Source of the DNA: Daphnia pulex
Lineage: Eukaryota > Arthropoda > Branchiopoda > Diplostraca > Daphniidae
Assembly: GCF_021134715.1 (NCBI RefSeq)
Contig: NC_060026.1
Location: 12,701,001 to 12,765,000 of the forward strand
Reading direction: 5' to 3'
DNA length: 64,000 nt
The translations under genes were made by a program, and so were the position numbers. Below, one piece after another: positions 36,238 to 50,153 of this stretch (position 1 is the first letter of the stretch; each line of letters begins with the position of its first letter). Under the pieces are notes generated by a model. That model worked only from the letters and a program-made list of their open reading frames with translations, ran no database searches and was not told the DNA's origin.

Positions 36238-36682
36238 GAATTTGAATTTTATTTTGTCGTATAACGACACAAATAAATTATAGAACGAAACTGGTAAAAT
36301 TCTGGTATACTTGGAATAAACAGATGTTTCAATGAAAAAGATTTATTCATAGAATGCAGTGAAAAATAGAAGGTGAAAGTAAACCAAATTCCAACACGCA
36401 GGCACGCAGCACCAATAAAAATGTGCTGTTTATTTTGTCGGCGATTTTAGATTTATTCAAAAATAGAAGGTTGTTTCGGTGAAATAAGTAAACAAAATTC
36501 CAACACGCAGTTCGGCTTGCTGAATTAAAACCAGCAACACCTGGCCAATTCGTCCGTAGACGTGAACTTGGTTTCTCACCGAAAATATCGGCATCACAAC
36601 TCGTGCGCATTCCTTACATTATCTATTATAAAGCAGTTTCCCTAATTGGAAATTATTTGGTTACACAATTGCTTGGCTTAAA
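36238..36682. other. Spacer between C1q gene and MMP-C1q copy B
   Basis: Contains the poly(A)-type AATAAATTATAG just after the C1q stop and the short upstream region of copy B. An internal direct repeat, CCAACACGCAG with AAACCAAATT/AAACAAAATT, occurs at about 36385-36400 and 36495-36510. Confidence 0.5.
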
Positions 36683-39444
<2,762 letters not shown>

Positions 39445-40001
39445 GATTTTGTGGTCATTATCCGAAATGCACCAAATGATAATCAACCGACAGTCACCAT
39501 GAAATTGAATTTTTTTTCCACGCTTACATAATCGGAGATGCAAAAAATCTATTCGATTCCAATTGATTAAAGGGTGGGGCATTATCCAAAATGTAGATAA
39601 ACTTAATGCACATTAAAATTACGTCTTTATCCGCAATAATGTAGAGTTTGAATGCAAGAATTTAAAAATACATGCATCATTTGATTGTTCCAAAATTAAG
39701 AAAAATTAAGGTTTTTGGTGTAGTTCATTTTATTTAAGAAATGAAGAAAACCTCAACAGAAAATAATGTAGCGGCGACAGAAAGAAACAGCTGTATAAAA
39801 CGCTAAGCGCAGCCAGTAAGTAGGATGGCCCATTTAAGATCTTCAGTACAGCGAGCACAGTGAAACTATTGCACGAATGGAGATACAAAGGTTTGAAATG
39901 TGTTCATTAAAAATATTGGCTTCAAAAATGGTATACACGTTTTAAAATGATTCAAATTTGTAAGACATCGTTCACTTGAGTCGTAATCGATTGACATAAG
40001 T
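39445..40001. other. 3' flank between convergent genes
   Basis: Includes CATTATCCAAAATG after CATTATCCGAAATG (39457 and 39580), a small direct repeat. No gene. Confidence 0.4.
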
Positions 40002-41072
40002 TCAATAGCAAACAACCCAGCCCAATGGCAGACACTTAATCTGAGCTTCGCCAGCGATGGCAACTGTTTTCGTGACAGTTGTCGACGTGAACGAGAAAGA
40101 GGTGACTGTTATCGATGCCAGCGAATGGCTAAACAACATTTTCCCTCGCAAATTATTCCACCACGATAAGAAGGCCGGCACTTCAAAGGAAGTAGAGACT
40201 TGATTCGGGTCTTTAAACGACGTCGTGACATCTTGAAATGACGTTTCACCATCAGGATCGACTTGCGGAATGCTATCCAGGGAAATTGCGTTACCATCGA
40301 TCGTGTAGCCATCCAACATCAAGTCAGGCGAAGGAAACTTGGTTGTCATCAATCTACAAAAGTAATTTAAATCAAATCAGTCTCACTCGGACATGGAAAT
40401 TTAGCGAAAATCAAATGATTTACTGTTCCGATCGCGAAGGAACAATGTCAAATTGAAAGTCTTCTTCGCCTTCATCGGCCAAGTCGCCGAGGAAATCTCG
40501 CTTGCGACGACAGTACGTGGTTTTCTGGGCATCTAAAATGTTGATGGCCGCAATGCAAGTCTCGACAGTGGTGAGAGTGACGGATGACGTCAAAGTGAAC
40601 GTCGCAGTTTTATCGAACACATTCGAATAAGCGCTGGCAACGTTTTTGAAGAAGAAACGCGGTTCCTGCTCGTATGCCACACTTGATGGCCGGTAGCGAT
40701 TGAATCCTTTGAACCTTGGCTGGTCATTTGGAAATTCATTTTCGCTGAAGACATTTTGAAAGCCCGCGCCCATAAAACTTGGGACTAACTCTGGATTCTA
40801 AAGAATGATATGAATTAAATAAAAATAACGTAAAAAATCGCATACAGTAATAATAAGATTGAAACCATGTGCGCGACGCGGTTGATTGGGCTAAACTGGT
40901 GCAAAGGTGGAACACGCTCGTGTAGGTAATCGTAATAAACCGGATGATAATTACGGACGACGTGTTGCGGACGGAAATAGGGTGTCCGCCAATTATTTCC
41001 CTCCCATAGCAGATGGAACTGCCCATGAGAGATGACCACTAAGATTGACAGGAAAAACAAAGCCAACTTCAT
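40002..41072 (-). CDS. Secreted protein of unknown family
   Basis: Three minus-strand exons: about 40858-41072, about 40430-40800 and 40002-40347. The ATG at 41072 gives a signal peptide (MKLALFFLSILVVISHGQ) followed by FHLLWEGNNWRTPYFRPQHV and FSPINRVAHM. The middle exon has NPELVPSFMGAGFQNVFSEN, a Thr-rich stretch TATFTLTSSVTLTTVETC and a dibasic CRRKRDFLGDL. The last has SPDLMLDGYTIDGNAISLD and a Ser/Thr-rich TSFSFTSTTVTKTVAIAG before PLGWVVCY. CRRKR could be a furin site. The first donor (ATG/GTTTCA) is weak, so that boundary is provisional. I cannot name the family. Confidence 0.6.
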
Positions 41073-42230
41073 CTTCAATTTAAAAGAATTACAATTTAGC
41101 CGAAATATATAAAAAAGTGGTGGTGCGACAGACAAGACGGTTGCCTTAAAACTGAGATTTGTTCCGAAACATGCCTAGTATTTGTTTCTTATATAGCTTA
41201 CTGAACATTTGCGTCTCACATGTGTGTCGACTTTGTTCCACTATATCTCGCACTATATAGACTTAATAAATTTATAGCCATTTTAATTCGCGTGAAATTA
41301 CTTTTTGGAGTGTACCGTACGTAATTTTTACTACACACAACAGCCTGGATGTGAGGTTACGATGAAGTACAAAAGCACAATTTTGCAATCAACCACAAAG
41401 TGTGCAATTAAGTTGAAAAAAATAAATAAATAAATAAGAAGAACACAACTGTACAATAATAACTAAGGAATTGTAAAACAAAGCTTATTCTTTTGTCGGC
41501 CTGACAAGGAAATAATAACAACATGATATCACACAATAAAGAAAGAGATTTGTACAAGGTAATGCTTTGCATTAATGTTGTTTTATGTTTTTTAAATATT
41601 CAACGGACGACGGAATGAATCAAAACAATTATGTTGGTTCCCTTCTAACAAGCTATTTCGTCTCGCGTATGGAATACAATTTTCGAAAAATGTGCACACG
41701 TCACCATTTGTGCCCTTTCTTTCCCGGTAGAGAAATGCAAATCTATTTATCTGTAAGTTAAATTAAACATAATTGGATTCAAAAGAGTTTGTTGACCTTA
41801 AAAAATAAAACATGCGCTTTGTTGTTTAATTTTGTTGCGACCAAAGTAAGAGCTTTCTTTGATATGGAAACCTATAATACTGCAATGAAGCGTTGCTCGT
41901 CCGTTGATTGCTGACAGCTGATGTCACTTGACGCCGTCCGGCGCCAGTAATACTAGCTACTGCTACTTGGCTATATTGTTGAATTCTAGCCTAGCCATAA
42001 TTTCCTATTTGTGAAAGAACATTGACTAGTGTCCATTTCACGCGTGATACAATGTTTCGACACAAATGACCAACAAAGAATTAGTCAGTTCTTGTCAACT
42101 CTTCGACTCGAAAAGTGCTCGTTTATACTTTTCTCTTTTCCCCGTGAATTCAAGTGTTTGCGTCCGTGTTTGTGAATTGTCTGTTATATTTCACTCTTTT
42201 TATTTGGTGTGTCTGTAGAAAAGAAATACA
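41073..42230. other. No gene seen
   Basis: AT-rich. A TATATAAG on the minus strand near 41190 could serve the gene at 40002-41072. No coding frame is supported up to the kinase relic. Confidence 0.4.
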
Positions 42231-42711
42231 GAAAAAATACTACTGAGGAAACTGAAACGGTATTTATAAAAAATGCTTCGTTGACGTATTTTCAGATAAT
42301 TTGAAAGGAACAGATGTTGTCGTGAAAAAAAATTTATTAGAAAAAATTATCATACGAAAGAGAATTAAAGGCTTTCAAACAGTTAAAGATAGTTAATTAA
42401 AGCGTCGTGTTATGTTGAAAGTAATGTTTTTTAGTACGTTTAAACACGAAGAAAAATTCCATCATATTAAAAAAGTTAAACCAATCAGCAATCAGTATGG
42501 AAAGTAGGATTGGATGATAAAATCAATGTAAAAATGCTTCATTAAAAAAAAAAATTAAATATTCCCTTTTTATTTGGCAGACTTATCCGAGATTAGATTC
42601 GTCCGTCATTCGCTTGCCAATTGATAACAAAATTTATTGGAAAATAATCCTAAAAACCGAGTTACGTCAACGCAATATCACTAAACTGAGAAAAAAATTT
42701 AAGAAAAGGTA
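42231..42711 (+). pseudogene. Decayed kinase part of kinase-ankyrin unit 1
   Basis: Fragments align in order with the kinase exons of units 2 and 3. ACTGAAACGGTATTTATAAA matches the 5' leader. TTGAAAGGAACAGATGTTGT followed by CGTGAAAAA corresponds to the segment around the ATP-binding lysine (KVAVKR). GGAAAATAATCCTAAAAACC followed by GAGTTACGTCAAC and AAAAG/GTAACGACTCGCC corresponds to the last kinase exon and its donor. The HRD and DFG segments are gone. Stops and indels are frequent. The intron and acceptor before the ankyrin exon remain. Confidence 0.6.
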
Positions 42712-42798
42712 ACGACTCGCCAATTTAATGAGCATCAGAGAAATTTTTGCTTTTCTGTAACCGATAAATTATAATCAATGCTTGAAACCTTTAAATAG

Positions 42799-44295
42799 AT
42801 GGAAATCAAATTATTCAAATTATTAGAAGCATCAAATGTAGACCTGGAAGAAGTCAAAGCTCTGATAGACGAAGGTGTCGATATTAATTGCGTAAACAAA
42901 GAAGGATCGACACCATTTCTTCATCTTATGGAGGGATGCAGCACTAAAACGAATTTAAAAGAAACCATGCAGTTTTTGATCAACAACAAAGTCAATGTCA
43001 ACAGCAAAGACAAAGATGAGTGGAACGCCCTTCATTTCTTGTGCAGGCTTTATGGAAAACCAGATTTGATTGACTTAATTCAAATGTTGGTTAAACACGG
43101 AATTGACGTCGACTCAACTGATAACAAAGGACAAAATGCTCTTCATTTCGTGTGCGATAATTACAAAAAAGATAATCTAACTGAAATAATTAAAGTATTA
43201 AGTGAAAACGGATTAAAAGTCGATACCAAGAACAAGATAGAATGGAATGCCCTTCATATTGTTTGCCGATTTTACGAGAAAGAGAATTTGATTGGTGTAG
43301 TTCGATTGCTGATTGAAAAAGGAATTGAAGTAAATAGCACCAACAACTACGAAGATACCGCCCTTATCACGTTGTGTCGATATTACAAATTTAATGAATG
43401 GATCGAGATAATTCGCCTGTTCATTGAACACGGAATCGATGTCAGAAAGACAAACTATGAAGGATGGAATGCTCTGCATAGCATATGCAAAACAGTACAT
43501 AAAGAACTAAACTTAATTGACGAAATTCGGGTCATGATCGAAAATGGAATTGACGTCAACTCGACTAACGACGGTGGCTGGAATGCCCTTCATATTTTAT
43601 GTCAGAATTACAAGAAAAAGAATTTGATAGAAATTATTCGCCTTTTTATCCAAAACGGAATTGACGTCAGCTCGACTAACGACGGTGGCTGGAATGCCCT
43701 TCATATTTTATGTCATAATTACAAGGAAGAAAATGTTATTGAAATTATTCAGATTTTTATCCGAAATGGAATTGACGTCAACTCGGCAAACGACGACGGG
43801 TGGAATGCATTGCAAATTTTGTGCCAAAACAACAAAAATGACAATTTGATTGACATTATTCGGCTTTTTATTCAACACAAAATTGACGTTAACTGGAAGA
43901 ACAACAAAAAATGGAACGTTCTTCAATTGTTATGTAAAAACTATTCCAACGATAATCTCATCAACATTGTCAGACTTCTAATCGATAACAAAATTGATGT
44001 CAATCACAAAGCAAACGGAGGAAATGCCCTTCATTTATTGTGTAGATATTACCCAAATGAAAATATTATCGACATGTTTAAGCTGTTGATTACCAACGGA
44101 ATAACCGTGAAACAGAATGGCGTCGATCCGCGAATTCTTATCCGTCAAAACCGCAATCAAGAAAATAACTCAGTGCCCTTCAATTTCTTAATCAATATTT
44201 GTAGCTCAGATAAAATGACTTTTCATACTTCTTCGTGTAAACTGCAAGGATATAAACGTCAACGACATAAACCAATGGACAATCTAATTTTGTAA
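42799..44295 (+). CDS. Ankyrin-repeat protein, unit 1 (kinase lost)
   Basis: A 498-codon open exon starting MEIKLFKLLEASNVDLEEVK directly after an acceptor-like AAATAG. It contains about eleven ankyrin repeats with a 37-residue period, for example NGIDVNSTNDGGWNALHILC then QNYKKKNLIEIIRLFIQ. The usual ankyrin is 33 residues; the extra four lie in the second helix and loop (CQNYKKENLIEI). In units 2 and 3 this exon is spliced in phase 0 to a kinase; here the kinase is a relic. The Met that starts the exon could allow independent use. The C-terminus (VPFNFLINICSSDKM) differs from unit 3 through a late indel. Role unknown; ankyrin arrays bind proteins. Confidence 0.8.
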   Translation: MEIKLFKLLEASNVDLEEVKALIDEGVDINCVNKEGSTPFLHLMEGCSTKTNLKETMQFLINNKVNVNSKDKDEWNALHFLCRLYGKPDLIDLIQMLVKHGIDVDSTDNKGQNALHFVCDNYKKDNLTEIIKVLSENGLKVDTKNKIEWNALHIVCRFYEKENLIGVVRLLIEKGIEVNSTNNYEDTALITLCRYYKFNEWIEIIRLFIEHGIDVRKTNYEGWNALHSICKTVHKELNLIDEIRVMIENGIDVNSTNDGGWNALHILCQNYKKKNLIEIIRLFIQNGIDVSSTNDGGWNALHILCHNYKEENVIEIIQIFIRNGIDVNSANDDGWNALQILCQNNKNDNLIDIIRLFIQHKIDVNWKNNKKWNVLQLLCKNYSNDNLINIVRLLIDNKIDVNHKANGGNALHLLCRYYPNENIIDMFKLLITNGITVKQNGVDPRILIRQNRNQENNSVPFNFLINICSSDKMTFHTSSCKLQGYKRQRHKPMDNLIL

Positions 44296-44849
44296 CTAAT
44301 GAATGAGAATTGGACCAAACAATCTGAATCTAAATTCGAGGCATGAACACATGTAGAGAAATGCATGGAAATAACTACTGTTTAATTATGAATAACGTCC
44401 GAACAATTTTAATCAGACCGCAAAAAAAAAAAATGAGCCATGCCTTATCAACTTGTCATGTTTGCTTGCTCTCGTCGTTGAATTACAGATGGCATTAGAA
44501 TCTATCGATAGCAGTTAGCAGTCTATTCGTTGAGTGCTGGCTATGCTATTTTACTCCGGTTTTAAGGATTAGACCATTATCGCATCCTGTTTGTATTTTG
44601 GCAAACATAACAATTCAGAAACGTTTGATGACTATGTAATGTCCCACGCAATTGATGCCCATTCTTCATTTCTGTACACTCCACAACAATAATAATAATG
44701 TCGATAAAAATTTGTCAGACAGAAGCTACACCCTGAAGGACGCATTTTCACAAACCCAATATATATTTTATTTGAAGTAAAATTTACAAAGTCAGTCAAT
44801 TGAAAGGCAAAGTGTTTCCCGGAGTCGCTACAGCGTTGTAAGTACCGCA

Positions 44850-45220
44850 ATTAGCCAATTAGCAGAGCATAAGCAAGTTCTCAGGTTTGACGTTTGCTGC
44901 TGATAACGAAATATCACAAACATCTAATATTGACTTAGTTTTTTATCTGTTAACCGTTCTTTTTACCGTGGTCGTTTTCCGACATTACAAGTACGTGCAA
45001 CATTACGCGGGGCGTTTTCTACGTTCTAGCAGAGGTACCACTCAGTTGCATGAAATTATCTCAACTAATAGCTAGTCGTGAGTTTGTTCGATTCCATTAA
45101 GTTTCTGTTGCAGAAAAAAACCAAAGCAAAATACAATTTGAAGTACACGACAAGAAACCTGTTATAAAAAACTGAAACGGTCTTTGTGTCCTACAGTTTC
45201 AATTGTTTCGATAAATTTGT
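44850..45220. repeat. Duplicated 5' flank of kinase-ankyrin unit 2
   Basis: Matches 49795-50150: GCATAAGCAAGTTC, GATAACGAA, CGACATTACAAGTACGTG, ATTACGCG, TTTTCTACGTTCT and ATGAAATTATCTCAAC. It ends in the short leader before the ATG. The two genes therefore share promoter and leader sequence. The rest of 44296-44850 has no supported gene. Confidence 0.7.
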
Positions 45221-45226
45221 GACGAA

Positions 45227-47578
45227 ATGCAGGAATTGCAAAGCATAGAGTTAGACGAACGTTATCTAATAGGACATGGTGGTTCCGGTAAGGTTTTTTT
45301 CGGTAGATTTGAAGGAAAAAAAGTTGCCGTGAAAAGAGTTGACTTAATGGACACTGACGAACGAGAAGAAGAGGCTCTAAAAAAGTTAAACCACTTGAAC
45401 GTCGTCAAACTCTATCATGTCGAAAGTCACAAAGTATTCAAGTGAGGCGATTTAAGTTTTAATACTTAAGAGAAAAACATCGACCTTGACATTTGTTACG
45501 ATTATCTTTAGGTACTTTGCTTTAGAATTATGCGACGCATCACTGGATCAGCTGTTTCTTAAAGATGGTCATTCCAAAAAATATAAAGGACCACCATTAC
45601 CTCACCATTTTACAGTTTTGCTGCAGTTGGCTTCTGGTCTCGAGCACATTCATTCAAAAAACTTGATTCATCGAGACATTAAACCAGAAAATGTTCTCAT
45701 TCACATTGGGTCTGATGAAACGGTAACAATGAAATGGGCTGATTTTGGGCTCTCCAAGCCAGTGAATGAGCGAGGGACTTTCACGTTGAGCGGATTAAGA
45801 GGAACAGCAAATTGGATGGCACCAGAATTGCTGAACAGCTTTGGAGACAATGAGGGACCAATAAGAGGAACCATTAGAAGTGACATATTTGCAGAAGGAC
45901 TCGTTTTAGGCTATTTTCTCGCTAATGGCCTTCATCCTTTTGGCTCTGACGATTTCAAAGTGGCTTCAAACATAAAAAAAAATAAACCAGTCCATTTGAA
46001 AAGTAAAATTCGAACACAAATCGCAATTTTGCGTAAAAGCTTTACCTTTAAAAACAATTTGATTTTTTTTTTTTTTTTTTTTTTTTTCGTTTGACAGAAA
46101 TTCAACCACCATCCGCTCAGGAGTTAATAATAAAAATGTTGGAAAATAATCCCGAAAACAGAAGTACATCAACAGAAGTCGTTCTGCAGATAGAAAAAAT
46201 AAAAGAGGTAATGAATACTTGAAACAATATGACTTTTCCATTGCCGAGAGATAAAATATATACATATATATATATTTTTTAAATCTCTGTTTGGCTGTTT
46301 TCATAACAGATGGAAATCAAACTATTCAAATTGTTGGGAGCACCATATGTAGACTTGGAAGAAGTCAAATCTTTGATAGACGAAGGTGTCGATATCAATT
46401 GCGCTAATGAAGAAGGATTCACACCATTTCTTCATCTTATAAAGGGATGCAACACGAAAACCAATTTGAAAGAGACTATGCAGTTTTTAATTGAAAACAA
46501 AATCCATGTTAACAGCAAAGACAACGATGGATGGAACGCCCTTCATTTCTTGTGCAGGCTTTACGGAAAACCAGATTTGATTGACTTAATTCAAATGTTG
46601 GTTAGAAGCGAAATGAGCGTTGCCTCAACTGACAATGAAGGACGAAATGCTCTTCATTTATTATGTAAACATTACAGACTAAACAATCTAGACGCCATTA
46701 TCGTCATTTTGATTGACAATGGAATAGATGCCAAAAGTTATACCAAGGAAAATTTGAATGCCCTTCATTTTTCATGTATATACTACGGACGAGAAAATTT
46801 GATTGGCGTAGTTAAACTGCTAATTGAAAGAGGAATCGACGTAAATTTGAAAAATAATTCTGGAGAAACCGCTCTGCAAGCATTGTGTCGAAATTATCGA
46901 TACGCTAAGTGGATTAAGATAATTCAAATGCTAATTCAATCTGGGACGGATGTCAACAACAGAAACTACGAAGGATGGAATGCACTACATACGATATGTA
47001 AATCAAACCATTACAATCGTGACTTATTTAAAGAAATTCGGCTCTTAATTCATCATGGAATTGACGTTAGCTCGACCAATGACTATGGCTGGAATGCCCT
47101 TCATATTTTATGTCAAAATTACGGGAAAGGAAATTTGATAGAAATTATTCGCCTTTTAACCCAAAATGGAGTAGACATCAACTCGACTTATCATGGCGAC
47201 TGGAATGCCCTTCATATTTTATGTAGGAATTACAAGAAAGAAAATTTAATTGAAATTATTCGCCTTCTTATCCAAAATGGAATTGAAGTCAACTCGACTA
47301 ACGACGTCGGCTGCAATGTGCTTCATATTTTGTGTAAAAATTACGGGAAAGGAAATTTAATCGATATTATTCGCCTTTTGATCCAAAACGGAATTGATGT
47401 CAACTCCACTAATGAAGACGGCTGGAATGTCCTTCATATGTTATGCAAAAATTACAAGAAAAAAAAGGTAGCTGATATTATTCACCTTTTAATCCAAAAT
47501 GGAATTAAGGAAAACTCTGCGACGACAAATGGAATGCATTGCGGATTTTGTGCCGAAGCTATAAAAATGGCAATTTGA
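45227..47578 (+). CDS. IRE1-like kinase-ankyrin fusion, unit 2
   Basis: Exons 45227-45441, 45512-46002, 46098-46207 and 46310-47578 sum to 694 aa in frame. The kinase has the glycine loop GHGGSGKVFFG, lysine in KKVAVKRV, HRDIKPENVL, DFGLSKP and WMAPELL, so all catalytic residues are present. The wording ALELCDASLDQLF, HSKNLIHRDIKPEN and SDIFAEGLVLGYFLANGLHP resembles the IRE1/RNase L kinase group. KIKE then splices in phase 0 to MEIKLFKLL of the ankyrin exon. There are about ten 37-residue repeats. The last one ends early (ENSATTNGMHCGF) because of a small deletion relative to unit 3. There is no signal peptide, membrane segment or KEN nuclease domain. It is probably a cytosolic Ser/Thr kinase; the substrate is unknown. 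Confidence 0.82.
46063..46087. repeat. Poly(T) tract in an intron of unit 2
   Basis: Twenty-five T residues form the polypyrimidine tract just before the acceptor CGTTTGACAG. The matching intron of unit 3 (50951-51016) has only short T runs. Confidence 0.9.
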
Positions 47579-47930
47579 TATATATATGTTTCGGCTTTTT
47601 ATTCAACAGAAAATTGACGTCAACATTCTAACGATAACCTCATCAACACTGTACAACTTCTAATCGAAAAAAATATTGATGACAATCACACGGCAAACGG
47701 AGGAAATGCCCTTCATTTATTGTGTAAATATTATCCAAGTGAAAATATTATCGACATATTCCAGCTGTTAATTACCAACGGAATAGTCATGAAATGTGGA
47801 ATGGCGTCGATCCGAGAATCTTAATCCGTAAAAAACCGCAATCAAGACAATAACAGCAATGCCCTTCAATTTCTTAATCGATATTTGTTCAGATAGAATG
47901 ACAAACACTTTAATTTCCGTGGTAAAAAAT
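47579..47930 (+). pseudogene. Lost C-terminal part of the unit 2 ankyrin array
   Basis: After the stop at 47578 the sequence still matches unit 3 out of frame: TTTATTCAACAGAAAATTGA, CTAACGATAACCTCATC, GCAAACGGAGGAAATGCCCT, CCAGCTGTTAATTACC. Deletions and frameshifts separate the pieces. About two repeats and the C-terminal cap have been lost from the protein. Confidence 0.75.
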
Positions 47931-48329
47931 TAAATCGGCTAGAAGCGAAATTGATCGTAATTTAATTCCTCGATAAACATATGTTTATTTGAGCCGAGAT
48001 TATAAAAAAAAATTTGAATATTGAACGAAATAAGGAATCATTCGAAAATTTGCAAAAAAACTTGAATTTTCGTTTCGTTAGCTTCCGTTAAAATATTATA
48101 CAAAAATCACTCATCATTCAACTAGTTATCAATGAAACCTGTTAGCTGTAAAAAATTAGAACAACCATAATCCCAGCATTTGCTATGAAAATACATAACA
48201 TTCGCCGAAGGGTTTTGAAATGAATTTTGTTGACGAATGCAATTGATAACCGTTGATAACGCGAAATAAGGTTATGTCTTTCACCAAGAAGGCAAGAAGA
48301 TTAACCAAGCGTAGTCGTGTTCCATCGAG

Positions 48330-48640
48330 GCGACAGCCACTTTTAAATACCATAAATGAAAATTCTTCTTTATTTCTTGAATTAAAAATTGAAAAACTTC
48401 AAATTCAAATGTCCCATCTGTAACATGTAAAATTTGGCGACGAAATCCAGTCAAATGTTTAATAAATCTACTCCTAGATGACGCCGAGAGCAAAATTTAG
48501 CAAAAATACGGAGTTGTACAAAACCGCCAAGCCAAACATGGCAAAAGAGTGCCATCGTCGGTTGATTATCAAAATCAACACAAACACACCATTTCCTTGT
48601 TAACCCCTCTGCCCTCCATAAGTGGTCGCCCACGCACTCA
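48330..48640. repeat. Duplicated 3' flank, copy near unit 2
   Basis: Matches 53335-53640, for example CCACTTTTAAATACCATAAA, AACACAAACACACCATT, CCTTGTTAACCCCTCTGCCC and CCATAAGTGGTCG. It shows that the duplicated block reaches 0.7 kb beyond the ankyrin exon. Sequence at 48641-49500 has no supported gene. Confidence 0.75.
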
Positions 48641-49794
48641 CAAAGGCATATGCGTTCGGTTGTTCAAAATTGTTGCGTCGCAAATTCCAAATGTTAGAAA
48701 CAGTTATTATTCAAGTTCTCAATCACTGGTACTCTTACAACGTATCCTCATACCGAAATGGTTAAAATCCAACGTCGCAAAGCTCCTTTACGATAATTAC
48801 GCAGTGATGTTATTATTATTTTTTTAAAATATACATGTACATATTGTGTTCAAGTAATGGGCAAAAAAAAAGGAAAAAATATACCACATGATCTTATTCC
48901 ACCGTATCCAGTACTTTTATCTCAACTGTTTATTCGGTAAAACAAATAAATTACCTAAGCTGAACCTGAACGTTTGATGTCTATCTATAATCTCTAAAAA
49001 TCGTCTCCCCTACAAATGTAAAGATAATTCCTTTTTCCGTTGTTTGACAGAAGCCACAGCAGCCTGAGAGAAGAAATTTGCTCAGACCCCGCGTGTTTTA
49101 CATTGAATGTAAGTAAATTCGTAAAATTTACCCAATTGAAAAAACCAGGTGTTTCTCTAAAGCGTTCACAATATTTTAAAGCAAGGTATGTTAAATACCG
49201 TGTTCTAGACTTCTAGTTTATATAAAACACAGATTGCGCAAAGCTCGGTCATCAATTTGTTTTCTTTCTTCAAGTCTTTCTTACAACGTAGATAAAGAAC
49301 AAAAAGACTCAACATGCAACCAACACAAAGAAGAATTCCAAGTGAATTAAATTTTATACTTGACATTTCCAAAGTCTTTTGGAAACGTCAAAACTATTTT
49401 CAAGAATAAAGAATAAGTAGAGAATAAGGGAAAAGTTCGTTTGAATATTGTTGCCGACCTGATAACCTAATCTTGATACATCGCCCAACATCATAAATTG
49501 AATTTTAGCCGTAATTTTTTTTACCACTCTAGTCGTTTCCTGACATATTAAGTATATGCAACGTGCTGGTAGAGGAAAAGCTCTGGACTATATCTGGCTG
49601 TGACATGTTTGCTTGCTCTCATCGTTGAATTATAAGCTATGTAGGCTACGGTATGTTTCAATCTGTTCTAACTGAAAAACAACAAACTACGCAAAGCTGG
49701 GTCAAAGTCCTTTTGTTGGTTGGCGACCAAAGTATTCATTTTCAAAGTCTTCACAAATAATTAAGACGAAAAAATGAATAACATTTTTCTGCAT

Positions 49795-50150
49795 AAAATA
49801 ATTAATAGCGCATAAGCAAGTTCGCCAGTTTGAAGTTTGCTACTGATAACGAATTCATAATCATAAACATCTACTAATTGATTGTGTTTCTTTTTATTAA
49901 CCGTTCATTTCGTCGTGCTAGCCGTTTCCCGACATTACAAGTACGTGTACCATTACGCGTGACTTTTTCTACGTTCTGACAGAGATAGCGGTAAGTAACA
50001 TGAAATTATCTCAACAAATAACTGGTGATAAGTTTGTTTGACTCTCTTTAAAGTTTCTGCATCAGCAAAAATTTGTTTGAAATACAGAACCTGTTGAAAA
50101 ACTGAAGCGATCTTCGTGTACAGTTACAGTTGTTCCGGTAAATTGTTGAC
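49795..50150. repeat. Duplicated 5' flank of kinase-ankyrin unit 3
   Basis: Partner of 44850-45220. A further, more decayed piece of the same flank lies at 49530-49640 (GACATGTTTGCTTGCTCTC, also at 44456). Confidence 0.7.
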
Positions 50151-50153
50151 AAA

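Noticed and set aside
43540-43800. Several TGACGTCA sites inside the ankyrin exons
   Set aside because: They encode the recurring Ile-Asp-Val of the repeats and arise from codon use, unlike the noncoding sites at 56.6-58.7 kb.
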